DNA of 38,690 nt from Methanogenium sp. (GCA_030595665.1 JAUVCV010000025.1:1-38690); one strand, 5' to 3'. Positions 1-9,174 are shown, counted from the first letter of the stretch. Notes: generated by a model from the letters alone, not told the origin. Numbers and translations are program-made.

Positions 1-581
1 GTTTTTTCAACCCAGACAACGGTGTTTCCCTCAATATCGGGAGTGAAACAATCGGTTTTCCCGGTGGAAAGACCACGCAAATTACCACCTTTTGTATTGT
101 ACATCCAGATCCCGCGTTCACCAACGAATCCCTCCTCCCAGACGATGTGATCTTCACTCACACGTGGATTGTGCTGGAACCTGTTTGTGTGGAGAGCTGA
201 GACCGTTCCTGCGGAAAAATTGTAGAAGATAATATCAGTTGTGGACTTGCGTTCCTCCTCCCATACTGCGAGATCGCCGTCGATATCAGGGGAGCGGGCA
301 TTGGTCGCATGGGAGCGGATGAGGGTTTTTGTCCGTGATGTGATGTTGTATGAATAAACCGCACGAGGAACCCACGGGTAATACCCGGGGTCAGGAAAAG
401 GGGGTGGTGGGGTGCTTTCGATCCATAGAATGCGTTCTCCCCCGGCCGCTGGAGCGGATATGATATCATATGGGTGTGCTATCTGGAACGGCCCTTCTTC
501 TCCAAATGATATTGCAGTTCCGATTCCTGTTATGATGGCAGAGGTAACGAGAAGAATTGCACAGATTCTTGCAGTCTTCAC
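1..581 (-). CDS. Secreted beta-propeller protein, 3' end beyond window
   Basis: Reading frame opens with GTG at 581 and runs off the left edge without a stop (about 193 codons visible). The product starts with a short basic segment (VKTAR) and a hydrophobic signal peptide (ICAILLVTSAIITGIGTAIS), so it is probably exported. The mature part shows TolB-like propeller blades: repeated hydrophobic strand pairs such as DIDGDLAVWEEE, VSEDHIVWEEG and DIEGNTVVWVEK. The start is supported by a purine-rich Shine-Dalgarno tract (GGAAGAGGGGG) just upstream and by a 4-base GTGA overlap with the stop of the upstream gene, implying translational coupling. Both proteins have propeller blades, so they are probably paralogues acting at the cell surface. 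Ligand and function are unknown. Confidence 0.8.
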   Translation of the reverse strand, partial: MKTARICAILLVTSAIITGIGTAISFGEEGPFQIAHPYDIISAPAAGGERILWIESTPPPPFPDPGYYPWVPRAVYSYNITSRTKTLIRSHATNARSPDIDGDLAVWEEERKSTTDIIFYNFSAGTVSALHTNRFQHNPRVSEDHIVWEEGFVGERGIWMYNTKGGNLRGLSTGKTDCFTPDIEGNTVVWVEK

Positions 582-2617
582 CTGTTCCCCCTCTTCCAGA
601 GCACCGCTGCTGCGATGCCGGCAGCCATCACCCCAAATCCGATCATCGAGGCGGGGAGTGCGTCCGTTCCGTCCTCTGCTGTCGTTTCACCGGTGAATGT
701 GGTGAGCCAGAGACTGCTGACACCCCGTCTTTCATCATTTTCAGTCGCGATGAAATGATTGCTTTCGACCTTTGGGTTGTGTAATGATCTGCTGTTGTAT
801 GCCGGTTTAATAATTGTCCCATTTTTGGTATCATATATCACGATCCGTCCCGAAAAGTCCATCTCTTTTTCTTCCCATGCAACTTCTCTTTCTTCCCATA
901 CAATCCATTCACCATTGGATTGTGGAGAATACCGGCGTGGCGTTTCCGGGAGAGGGAGGATTGTTTTCTCCATGCCGGGAAGTGTCGTCGCCACGATCTC
1001 TACCTTGTATGGTCCGGATGTTTCGGGATCTTTATAATACAGCGAAGCTACCACCATCCCCCCGCCCACAGAGGGTTGTGCATATGATGCGCCGTCAGGA
1101 GGAGTGAGGGTGAACTGGCTGCGATCGGCCAGCGAGTAGATGGTGATGGTATCGTTATATCCTCCACACTCGGTTCGCCATGCAACATACCCATCGCCGA
1201 TTACCGGTTCGATCTGGTGACTGGGTTGTTTGCAGAGAACCTGCTGTGTCCTGTTCACGATGGAATAGAGAAAAATAGTCTTTTTCACATTGTGTTTGTC
1301 ATCAAATTTTAAGGGTGAGAAATCCATCCCCGAAAACGCGATTAGATTCCCGTCCATTGCAATCTTGCTGATAGAGCAATCATCAACAGGAAGGTCCTCG
1401 ATACTTCCCGTCGAGATGGTATAGAGCCCAATACCTCTTGGTACGGTTGGCTCACCAGTATGTAATTTCTCCCAGGCGATATGGTCTCCTGAGATGTCCA
1501 TCGTAAAGGTGAGGTAACGGGCGTTCTCGACGATCGTTTGTGTGGTACCGGTCGGGATGTTGTACAGGAAGATGTTCGTCTCTTCATTCTCTGTTCTCTC
1601 AGCCCAGGTGACGTAATCGCCGTCAATGGCCGAACACCATATCATCGCGTTGTCGGTCGTATAGATTTGGTCGTCGGTTGTGGGAATCGTTTCATAATCC
1701 GTGGTTTCGGCGTGAACCGGCTCCGGTTCGGTCGGCTGGCTGGATTTCACCGTTGGTTCCTCATGGAGCGTCTCCACAGTGATCGCAGGAGTTGGCGGCA
1801 GGGTAAATCGGTTGTCACAGAGAATAAATGTAGTGGTGGCGACGTGGAGGCCGGAATCAAGGGTGAGGACATATTTTTCGCTATCAAGCCCCCCCGTGTC
1901 GATATCGAAATACCAGTAGTTGTATGGCCCTCCCTTCACGACCTCGATGGTTCCTGACTCTGCCACTTCATCTCCCTCACGGGGATTGGCAGAGGCCAGG
2001 TAGATTATGTAGGAGATCTCGCTGCCCGGCGGCAGGTTGGTGGACCCTGCGAACCGCAGAAGGTCACCCGGGTGGCCGGTGGGTGTCTGATCGATCGTTA
2101 TCCACGGTTCTTCCACGAGAAAAACCATCTTCAATGCTGCATCGTCGATCTCGGGGCGGTTCAGCGCTTCGGAGATCGCCATTGCGGTGTCGGAATAGAC
2201 TGTCCCGGGATCGTCGAGAGCAAAAAGGGGCATATCCTGGTAGTACACCATTGTATGATCGTCATCGGTGACGGTATCGAGGGCAAATTTCCCATCGGGT
2301 CCTGTATCTTCAATTATCAGGAAGTACTGGCCGCTTGGAAGCCCGGACGTTGTTTCCGGTGGGAATAATTCTTCCGTAAATGTGCTGTCTGTTGTGGTGA
2401 TGATCCGGCGTTCTTCATAGTTCTTGCCGATGATCCACACTGCGACCTCCCCCGGATAGTCTGTCTGCCCGGAAATTGAGAGAGGTATTCCTTTTGGGAG
2501 AATAGGCGAATTTACCTGCGCTGTAAGTGCGGCAGCAGGAGCCACAGTTATGCACAGGATCAGGATGGCAGCTGCGCAGCATATTATATTCAGATGTTTT
2601 TTTTCCATTATCATCAC
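578..2617 (-). CDS. Membrane-anchored extracellular beta-propeller protein
   Basis: A 679-residue exported protein. Residues about 8-30 form a signal peptide ending in ALTA. Residues about 32-125 form an Ig-like beta domain (motifs SISGQTDYPGEVAVWIIGKNY, SGQYFLIIEDTGPDGKF) of a kind common in surface proteins of Methanomicrobiales. A second beta domain follows, then a Thr/Pro/Glu-rich linker. From about residue 325 there are roughly seven TolB-like blades, each with a 'GDYVTW / GDHIAW / GNLIAF / DGYVAW' strand and an 'I-x-L/I-Y' strand. A C-terminal membrane helix (ASMIGFGVMAAGIAAAVLW) followed by KRGNR anchors it in the membrane. The start is ambiguous: GTG at 2617, or ATG three, or nine, bases downstream in the same frame. 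Function is unknown; protein or polysaccharide binding is a guess from the fold. Confidence 0.85.
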   Translation of the reverse strand: MMIMEKKHLNIICCAAAILILCITVAPAAALTAQVNSPILPKGIPLSISGQTDYPGEVAVWIIGKNYEERRIITTTDSTFTEELFPPETTSGLPSGQYFLIIEDTGPDGKFALDTVTDDDHTMVYYQDMPLFALDDPGTVYSDTAMAISEALNRPEIDDAALKMVFLVEEPWITIDQTPTGHPGDLLRFAGSTNLPPGSEISYIIYLASANPREGDEVAESGTIEVVKGGPYNYWYFDIDTGGLDSEKYVLTLDSGLHVATTTFILCDNRFTLPPTPAITVETLHEEPTVKSSQPTEPEPVHAETTDYETIPTTDDQIYTTDNAMIWCSAIDGDYVTWAERTENEETNIFLYNIPTGTTQTIVENARYLTFTMDISGDHIAWEKLHTGEPTVPRGIGLYTISTGSIEDLPVDDCSISKIAMDGNLIAFSGMDFSPLKFDDKHNVKKTIFLYSIVNRTQQVLCKQPSHQIEPVIGDGYVAWRTECGGYNDTITIYSLADRSQFTLTPPDGASYAQPSVGGGMVVASLYYKDPETSGPYKVEIVATTLPGMEKTILPLPETPRRYSPQSNGEWIVWEEREVAWEEKEMDFSGRIVIYDTKNGTIIKPAYNSRSLHNPKVESNHFIATENDERRGVSSLWLTTFTGETTAEDGTDALPASMIGFGVMAAGIAAAVLWKRGNR

Positions 2618-2783
2618 ATTCCATCAACCTTCCGGAAATTTCAGCTTTCCAGGTCTTGTTGATAGGTATTTCTCATTGGGATATACCCTTTCTGTGAGAA
2701 TCACCAACTCTCCGTCAGGTAGGTAAAATGGTGCCCGGTATGGTGAATGTGCGATAGTTCAGAAGGGAGATAATTGTCACATA

Positions 2784-3596
2784 TTGTTTATATGGTTCGC
2801 CATACATATCCTCTGTCGGGAGGTGTTGAGGATATCTGGTTATGTTCGGATCACACTGTTTATTCTGTTTCTTGTCGCCATTTTTCTCACCGCACCTGTT
2901 ATGGCGGCCGGAATATATTCGGTGGAGGCATGGGATGCTCTCCCTCCCGGGGGGAACGAGATAGAATCCCTCTCCATATCGTGGTGGGAGGTTCCTCCTT
3001 TGGCATTTTTCTGCGTTATGGTCTGCCTGATGTGTCCCCTGCTTTACCAACCCGTAATACTTCTCTACGCGGCGGGTGTATGGTGCACCCTTGGATTTCG
3101 CCGGGCGACACGTCAGGATGTATTGGTCCAACCTGTCCGTGCGGAAGTATATGACTATATTAAGATACACCCGGGAACCCCTTTCTCAGTTATTGAAAAA
3201 AAGAATGGAATTAACCGGGGGACTCTGCACTACCATCTCTATATACTTCTCCGGGAGGGCCGGATCTCGGAGTGGAGAGAAGGTGGTCGTACAACATATT
3301 TTGAAAACAGTGGCAAATATTCAATGGATGAAAAGCGAATTTTATCACGTCTCCATTCGGGCACGGCGGGTGAAATTTGCAGGTTCCTTGCCCAGCGTCG
3401 TGGTGCAACACGAACGGAGATTGCCCGATGGGTGGGTATTGCCCCTTCATCCGTATCATGGCATATGTCCCGCCTGAACAGTAGTGGGATGGTTGTTTCA
3501 GAAAAGGAGGGTGGGAAGACGACGTACTGCCTCACATCCGGTGCCACCACCCTCCTTAGCATGTGCATGCCTGACACAAGGTATCGAATTGAGTAG
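2784..3596 (+). CDS. Membrane-anchored winged-helix transcriptional regulator
   Basis: The protein has two hydrophobic segments near the N terminus (ITLFILFLVAIFLTAPVMAAG and PPLAFFCVMVCLMCPLLYQPVILLYAAGVWCTL) and two cytoplasmic winged-helix domains. The first wHTH (about residues 118-170) contains YDYIKIHPGTPFSVIEKKNG and GTLHYHLYILLREGRI; the second (about 182-255) contains RRGATRTEIARWVG and PSSVSWHMSRLNSSGMV, both ArsR/MarR-like. Membrane-tethered double-wHTH regulators of this design are frequent in methanogens; their ligands are mostly unknown. The longest frame starts with TTG at 2784. A start further in is plausible, since a GGGAGG tract lies at about 2818 and the hydrophobic signal begins some 20 codons in. 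It is divergent from the propeller operon, which it might regulate (inference). Confidence 0.8.
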   Translation: MFIWFAIHILCREVLRISGYVRITLFILFLVAIFLTAPVMAAGIYSVEAWDALPPGGNEIESLSISWWEVPPLAFFCVMVCLMCPLLYQPVILLYAAGVWCTLGFRRATRQDVLVQPVRAEVYDYIKIHPGTPFSVIEKKNGINRGTLHYHLYILLREGRISEWREGGRTTYFENSGKYSMDEKRILSRLHSGTAGEICRFLAQRRGATRTEIARWVGIAPSSVSWHMSRLNSSGMVVSEKEGGKTTYCLTSGATTLLSMCMPDTRYRIE

Positions 3597-3949
3597 AACA
3601 GTGCGAATATACTGATGTTCTGTATTCTATACGGATTCAGTGGGGGGAATCCGCATTGAATAACCAGCAGTTCAGAAGGTGGGGAGGTAGGAATGCGAAG
3701 AAAACACCTGAATCGGATGCAGTATGCTGATCAACTCAGGCCGTTCGTCGCGTTTGGGAACCGGTAAAAAACACCATTTCTGTGTTCATATATCCGAAAA
3801 ATATCGTCAAATCAATGTATTTTGGATTCATTACCTTTCGTGGTCTTTTGCTGCAAAATCAGAACAGAAAAGAATCCTTTTTGCTTTTATTAGCTGTTAT
3901 TTGGGGGATATGAAATCTGTGCCCGCCCTTCAGCGAAAATTATATTATC
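3597..3949 (+). other. Intergenic region, no gene recognised
   Basis: About 350 bases between the regulator and the membrane protein. An inverted repeat lies near 3632-3652 (GGATTC ... GAATCC) with no T-run behind it. The sequence becomes AT-rich before the next gene, with TATA-like stretches (for example AAAATTATATTATC directly before the ATG at 3950). An open frame starting at 3724 runs into the next gene in another frame and has no protein-like character. Confidence 0.5.
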
Positions 3950-4963
3950 ATGAATGCCGAGAATGGGGGTATGGCGGACAGTGTCACACTCGGGTTTATT
4001 GTTTCTGCACTTGTCATAGCTGTGATACTTTTCATCACTCACACCCTGGTCAGAACAGACGGGGGAAATTTTCTCAACATTATCCGTGCCGATTACTGGG
4101 TGCCAAGCCTGTCGCTCTTCCAGTTTCTGCTATGGACAATTGTCATCTCGTTTTCATATGTATGGATCACCACAATCAGGATATTCGAGGGGAATTACTT
4201 GTTTTCGACTGCAATACCTTCGAATATCTTTCTGCTTCTGGGTATCAGCGTCGCTGTCCCCCTGATCAGCATCGGCTACACACGGTCGACCTACAAACCG
4301 GATATGCATGCAAAACCTCCGGAAAATCTTCCTCCCTTCAGTATGATGCTGAAAAATAAGGGGAAGATTACCCTCAACCGGTTCCAGATGTTTCTGTGGA
4401 CAATCATCGGTGTTGTTCTTTATCTCTCGGTCGTTGTGGGAACGGTGATGTCTGCTGATGCGTTTGTTGTCTCCCTTCCGGATATCGATCCAACGCTTCT
4501 TTATCTGATGGGACTTTCCCAGACGGGATATCTCGGTGGCAGGATGGTTGGAGAGGATAAAAAGACTGCGAAGACAGTGAAAACAACAAAAACAACATCG
4601 GAACAAAAATTGGTAATACAAACTGCAGCAGTGGTATTTTCTGAATCCGGTGAAAAAACAGCAGATGTTGCAGAAGCAGCTCCGGCACCGAAACAGACCC
4701 GAAAACGGATGCCGGAGGATGTCCGAAAGTTTCTCGTGCATGAACAGGGGCATTCCCGTGACCTTCAGGACCGTCTTGATATTGCCATTGATAAGGCTGA
4801 AATACGGGGATTTCCCTGCTATTACCTCGTTGGCGACGATTTTTATGTTCTCATAAACCGGGGGCAGATCTGTGGTGTGGGGAAAGGATCACAGGTTGAT
4901 ATCATGCATCACATCAGCGATGCGAGGGATACGATAGGTGAAGCCGACATTCTGCAGGTATAA
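3950..4963 (+). CDS. Four-helix membrane protein with internal duplication
   Basis: A 337-residue integral membrane protein that I do not recognise as a named family. Hydrophobic segments are visible at about residues 10-30, 50-73, 84-106, 144-164 and 178-194. Two copies of one module are apparent: SLSLFQFLLWTIVIS (about 50) followed by PSNIFLLLGISVAVPL, and TLNRFQMFLWTIIGV (about 141) followed by DPTLLYLMGLSQTGYLGGR. A charged Lys/Thr-rich linker (about 200-250) leads to a soluble C-terminal domain (about 250-337) with no obvious catalytic motif. The start is ATG at 3950, with an alternative ATG 21 bases downstream; neither has a strong ribosome-binding site and the upstream sequence is AT-rich, so a leaderless or short-leader transcript is possible. 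An IS element begins 9 bases after the stop. Confidence 0.8.
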   Translation: MNAENGGMADSVTLGFIVSALVIAVILFITHTLVRTDGGNFLNIIRADYWVPSLSLFQFLLWTIVISFSYVWITTIRIFEGNYLFSTAIPSNIFLLLGISVAVPLISIGYTRSTYKPDMHAKPPENLPPFSMMLKNKGKITLNRFQMFLWTIIGVVLYLSVVVGTVMSADAFVVSLPDIDPTLLYLMGLSQTGYLGGRMVGEDKKTAKTVKTTKTTSEQKLVIQTAAVVFSESGEKTADVAEAAPAPKQTRKRMPEDVRKFLVHEQGHSRDLQDRLDIAIDKAEIRGFPCYYLVGDDFYVLINRGQICGVGKGSQVDIMHHISDARDTIGEADILQV

Positions 4964-4971
4964 GAGTGGGA

Positions 4972-4991
4972 ATCAGGCTGTGACAGAACCC
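4972..4991 (+). repeat. Left terminal inverted repeat of the IS1182-like element
   Basis: Sequence ATCAGGCTGTGACAGAACCC. Its reverse-complement partner is at 6571-6590, with 17 of 20 positions identical. Confidence 0.7.
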
Positions 4992-5012
4992 ATTTCTTCC
5001 GATTATTTTACC

Positions 5013-6496
5013 CTACATCGCAAATCCAAATTCAATGATCTGGAACTCATTTTTGACAAAATTGCCCCAATCCGTACCCACAGTTTCAGGTGAAAACGAT
5101 GAAAATAACTCACCACCTGCAGAATCCATAACAGATTTCAGTGAACCTCTAATTTGGTTGAGGTTCTCAACCCTTTCAATCGGTATGTTTCTGCAGATGA
5201 CATCCAAATTGTGCCCAATCACGTGAAGCAGACACTCACCTTTTACCTTTTTCAGTCCTCTGTGACTGAGCTGAGACCATCGGTTATTATACTTTAAATT
5301 CCCAAAAGGTGCTTCTGCGACCGTAATTCGTTTTGCATACTCCATTTTCCCCTCTGGTGTCACAAGTCTCTTTCTCATGGCGTCCTTCAGTGCTTCCTTT
5401 GGATGCCGTGTGATCGTTCTTGATGATGATTTCGTACAGTTTTGCTGGATAGGGCACCAGAAACAGTTTCCCCGATAGAGCCTCATTGGCTGTTTCTTTT
5501 TGTCTTTCTGAATTCTGAAGAAAGCTATTCTCCTCCCGGCAATACAGGTATAGTAGTCATTTTCTTCGTCATAACGGAACTGTGATTACGTATAGTATTT
5601 TGCTCTCCCGTGGGTATCGACAAAATGCATTGTGTCCGGAATAAGGCCGTAAATATTTCTTTCATTGAGATATTCGTAGTTCTCATACGTAGCGTATCCG
5701 GGATCGGCACTGATAACCACAGGTTCGCAGTTTGTATTATGAATCACCTGTTCAACCATTGGAATCAGTTGATGGTGATCTGTCTCTTCTGTGGTTACAT
5801 CAGCAGCGACAATAATATGAGATTTACCCGTTTATCTCCGGATTCTTTCAGATACGAATGTGCATCGGCGAGCTGCTCAATCTTATGCACCAGGTCAGCG
5901 TCTTCTGCAAGTTCTTCAGGAATCAAAAAGGGTGAATTTCCACCAAATAATTCATCCTCTTCTTCATCTCTCTTCACGGATATTTTGAGCAGTTTTCGGA
6001 TGCGTCTCTCCAGCTGTTTTTCGTTCATTGTTTTCTTTGGAGAGGCGTTGGCTTTGATTTTTGAACCGTCAAAAGCGATGTTGTTCAGACCAACAAGATC
6101 AAGATCCTGGCAGATATGAACTATCTGCTCAAAGAGAGGGATCAAATCGTCAAAGAAACGACTCCGAAACCGAATTATTGTCCGGTAAGATGGCTTTTGC
6201 ATTGCTGCAAGATACATAAAGGCAGTGTCGGTATTGAGTTCGTTTTCTATCTCTCTGCTGCTGAAAATCCCCATGAAAGTTGCATAAAAGAGAACTTTAG
6301 TGAGCATTCGTGGATCATATGCATTCTGACCATTATCTGTGCAGAACGAGGAATAGAGACCGAAAAGATCCATTTTGTCCACAATGAGACTGATGATGCG
6401 TGCTTTATGATCGGCTGGAACAAAATCTTCAAGAGAAAGAGGGAACAGCATAGTCTGTCCCTGATTGTATGGTTTGAACCCATCCATCTGAGCCAT
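5013..6496 (-). pseudogene. Broken IS1182-type DDE transposase
   Basis: Three conserved stretches in two frames reconstruct one transposase. The N-terminal part (6496 to about 5830) includes the family segment NAYDPRMLTKVLFYATFMGI and the catalytic-core strand GLNNIAFDGSKIKANAS. Near 5820-5835 the frame shifts; the continuation in the new frame reads SHIIVAADVTTEETDHHQ ... VVISADPGYATYENY ... NIYGLIPD. An in-frame TAA at 5586-5588 interrupts it. The C-terminal part (about 5585 to 5013) holds a cysteine cluster (CFWCPIQQNC) and the family motif RITVAEAPFGNLKYNNRW ... HVIGHNLDVICRN. At least two lesions are therefore needed to explain the locus, and the enzyme is inactive unless the sequence has errors at both places. 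Confidence 0.85.
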
Positions 6497-6570
6497 AATA
6501 ACCTCATGGAATCCTTCATTCTGGATTCCTTATATTATGCTCGGGTTTTTATAGGATAAAGTACTTTGGG

Positions 6571-6590
6571 GGGTTGTGTCCCAACCTGAT
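6571..6590 (-). repeat. Right terminal inverted repeat of the IS1182-like element
   Basis: Read on the minus strand: ATCAGGTTGGGACACAACCC. It matches the left repeat at 17 of 20 positions and lies 75 bases upstream of the transposase start. Confidence 0.7.
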
Positions 6591-6769
6591 ATGGGTTCAT
6601 TTCCGAAATTCATATTATGCCATTCCTTCCCCTTTGGTATTCTTGGTTAAATCGTCATGTTTATCCCATTTATTCAACAATATATCATTTATCCGGATGA
6701 AATGTTAATGCCAAATGGTGTTTGATTTACATCCCTGAACAAAATGCGATCATTAACTGGACTATTCTT

Positions 6770-7429
6770 ATGTCTGATACAAAGAAAAAATTTGATAAAA
6801 AAGGTGCACGCGGTATGGATGAAATTGCAAAGACCCTCTTTGCCCCGATATATCCGGTTATCGCAGAGAACCTCATCCGACGATTTGGGATTACAAAAGG
6901 CACCTGTATTGATCTGGGCAGTGGGCCGGCATCACTTGGAATTGCTGTTGCACAGCAGAGTGACTTCTCAGTCATCGCACTGGACTATTCAGATGACATG
7001 CATGAAGTAGCAGCACGTAATATCAGTGAAGAAGGCCTCTCCGAACGAATTCGTCTTCTCTGTGGTGATGTACATGCGATGCCGCTTGATGATGACTCCG
7101 CAGACCTCATCATCAGCAGGGGCTCCATGTTCTTCTGGGACGACATCCACACTGCCTTCAGGGAGGTATACCGCATCTTAAAACCCGGTGGCAAGACCTA
7201 CATCGGCGGCGGGTTTGGCAACAAAGAGCTGCGGGATGAGATCTCGGCAGCTATGATCAAAAAGGATCCGGACTGGAAAAAATTTAACCAAAAGAATATT
7301 TCACCGGAGAATGTGGAGCGGTTCCACGCCATGCTCGATGAAATTGGTGTGCCGGAGTACGAGATTATTCTCGGGGACGAAGGATTCTGGATTGTAATCT
7401 CAAAGACTGAAGCCGGGGCACTCTTATGA
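6770..7429 (+). CDS. Class I SAM-dependent methyltransferase
   Basis: A 219-residue Rossmann-fold methyltransferase. SAM-binding motif I is CIDLGSGPASLGIAVA (about residues 48-63), followed by the acidic ribose-binding strand VIALDYSDDM, motif II/III LCGDVHAMPLDDDSADLIISR and post-motif FREVYRILKPGGKTYIGGGFG. The N-terminal segment FDKKGARGMDEIAKTLFAPIYPVIA is distinctive and probably shapes the substrate site. I place the start at ATG 6770 (MSDTKKKF) because an upstream in-frame extension lacks family-like sequence; an AT-rich TATA-like element lies at about 6681-6693. The stop overlaps the next start (ATGA), so it is translated together with the radical SAM protein and presumably acts on the same substrate. 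The substrate is unknown. Confidence 0.88.
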   Translation: MSDTKKKFDKKGARGMDEIAKTLFAPIYPVIAENLIRRFGITKGTCIDLGSGPASLGIAVAQQSDFSVIALDYSDDMHEVAARNISEEGLSERIRLLCGDVHAMPLDDDSADLIISRGSMFFWDDIHTAFREVYRILKPGGKTYIGGGFGNKELRDEISAAMIKKDPDWKKFNQKNISPENVERFHAMLDEIGVPEYEIILGDEGFWIVISKTEAGALL

Positions 7430-9174
7430 AATGCATCATCTGTGAAAACGGTTGTGAAATCGCTGAAGGAAAAAGCGGCAGGTGTAAGATGTACATCAAC
7501 CGGAACGACACTATTGTCGAACGGTTTCCTGAATCGTATCTGACGATGCTCCCCATAACCATTGAAACGATGCCGATGGTGCATTTCGCTCCAAAATCAA
7601 AGTTCTTTCAGGTGAGCACTGTCGGGTGCAACTTCACCTGCCCGGGGTGTATCTCAGAGACTCTGACTTCTCATGCCGATGCTGTTGTAGGGGCCCTTCA
7701 GAAAGCAACGCCTGAAATGGTCGTGAAGCGTGCCCAAAAACAGGAATGCATCGGCATTGTGTTCTGCCTGAACGACCCGACAGTTTCATACTATTCGTTC
7801 CTCGCTCTCGCACAGGAAGCAAAGAAGGCAGGACTCTTCGTTGGATGCTCAACAAATGGCTATTTTACCGAAATTGCCCTCAGGGGCCTGATCCCATACC
7901 TTGACTTTGTCAATATCGGTCTGAAAGGATCCTCCGATGAACGGTACCGTGAATGTGGTGCCGCGTCCTCAGATCCGGTATACCGCAATATTGGAATCCT
8001 GCATGATGCAGGAGTGCATGTGGAAGTCTCAGCGATGTATATCAATGGTGCGGATGATGAGATCACCAGTGCTGCAACACGAGTGGCGGCGATATCCCCG
8101 GAGATCCCTATGCAGGTGATGCGGTTTGTGCCCTTTGGGGAGGCTGCACCTGACCTTGAACCAACCATTGCCGCATCAGAAAATATATCAGTTTTTCTCA
8201 GGGAAATCCTGCACCACGTATATCTTTTCAACTCACCCGGCACAGAGTATCTCAACACCATATGTCCGGTCTGTGGAAAAACCGTCATTGCACGTGAATT
8301 CTACGGGCCCATGGGGTGCAGGACCACATCAGTCATCGGTGATGGCAGATGCACCTGCGGGTGGCAGGCACCTGTCCGGGGTCCTATCGCAAAGGAGCAG
8401 TACACCGAATTTGGCATGCTCGGGGGGTACCGCACCACACGGGCAATTGAGATGGCTCATGCCATTCTTGTCACCCTTGGTATTAGGGACGACGATGAAC
8501 TGGGTGGTGTGCTCGGTGACATCATCCGGGAGGACTTCATCCGCGGCATGCATGACCGCATCCAGCAGATTGATTCATGGATTGATCTTATCGAAGACCT
8601 CGCCAGCCGTGCGGAAAGAGAAGAAGAAGGCAGGGAACTTATTGCATATATTCAGGAACGGGTGGATGTCATCATCGAAGGCAGTGCTCATGTTGAGAGC
8701 CGCCCTGACGTCTATTACTCCATGGGATATCCCCTCTTTGCACTCAATGCCGAACGGTTTGAAACCAACCTTGTCGAAGCAGCAGGAGGCACCTGTGTGA
8801 ATAAACGCATGGAGCGGAAGGGAAAACCCGGCGTAAATATCCCGGCAGAAGAGCTCAATGGGTTTAATCCTGAGTATATGTTCATATCGGGATTTCTCTC
8901 TTCACCGGCATCAGACTATATCCACTACTGTGATACTCATGGCATAGTAACAGAGGCCACCCGCACAGGCAATATCTTCAATGTCCCCGCAGGTTGGGAT
9001 TTTGGCAGCCCCCGCTGGATTCTTGGATTCATGTATATCGCAAACACCATCCATCCGGAGATTTTCTCATTTAATATGGAAAAAGAAGAACGGGAATTCT
9101 ACCGGAAATTCTATGGCATTACATCTGGTGAGATCGTACAGAACCGGGATTTCTCCCGGCCGTCAATAGGGTAA
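7426..9174 (+). CDS. Radical SAM protein fused to a periplasmic-binding-protein-like domain
   Basis: A 582-residue cytosolic protein (no signal peptide). Residues 1-20 carry a cysteine cluster (C3, C6, C10, C20) like that of PflA/AmmeMemoRadiSam-type proteins. The radical SAM cluster motif CNFTCPGC supplies C68, C72 and C75; the barrel continues with VGCSTNGY and FVNIGLKGSSDERY. At about 278-320 a zinc-ribbon-like pattern follows (CPVCG ... GRCTCGW). From about 330 to 582 the sequence resembles class III substrate-binding proteins (BtuF/FhuD type): GYPLFALNAERFETNLVEAAG, then AEELNGFNPEYMFISG and a C-lobe ending EEREFYRKFYGI. Such domains normally bind cobalamin, siderophores or metals outside the cell, so a cytosolic copy joined to a radical SAM enzyme suggests modification or scavenging of a metal ligand or tetrapyrrole (inference). 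It overlaps the methyltransferase by 4 bases. Confidence 0.85.
   Translation: MKCIICENGCEIAEGKSGRCKMYINRNDTIVERFPESYLTMLPITIETMPMVHFAPKSKFFQVSTVGCNFTCPGCISETLTSHADAVVGALQKATPEMVVKRAQKQECIGIVFCLNDPTVSYYSFLALAQEAKKAGLFVGCSTNGYFTEIALRGLIPYLDFVNIGLKGSSDERYRECGAASSDPVYRNIGILHDAGVHVEVSAMYINGADDEITSAATRVAAISPEIPMQVMRFVPFGEAAPDLEPTIAASENISVFLREILHHVYLFNSPGTEYLNTICPVCGKTVIAREFYGPMGCRTTSVIGDGRCTCGWQAPVRGPIAKEQYTEFGMLGGYRTTRAIEMAHAILVTLGIRDDDELGGVLGDIIREDFIRGMHDRIQQIDSWIDLIEDLASRAEREEEGRELIAYIQERVDVIIEGSAHVESRPDVYYSMGYPLFALNAERFETNLVEAAGGTCVNKRMERKGKPGVNIPAEELNGFNPEYMFISGFLSSPASDYIHYCDTHGIVTEATRTGNIFNVPAGWDFGSPRWILGFMYIANTIHPEIFSFNMEKEEREFYRKFYGITSGEIVQNRDFSRPSIG

Larger units (their letters stand above)
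4972..6590 (-). mobile_element. Decayed IS1182-family insertion sequence
   Basis: A 1.6-kb element bounded by 20-base imperfect inverted repeats (17 of 20 positions match) and filled by one broken transposase gene on the minus strand. Size, single transposase and protein motifs fit the IS1182 group of transposases. The left terminus lies 9 bases beyond the stop of the membrane-protein gene. No clear target duplication could be read. With a frameshift and an internal stop it is very unlikely to move on its own. Confidence 0.75.

Noticed and set aside
3724-4359. Plus-strand open frame of 211 codons
   Set aside because: It overlaps the convincing membrane-protein gene in another frame and its sequence is rich in Cys/His without any domain-like pattern.
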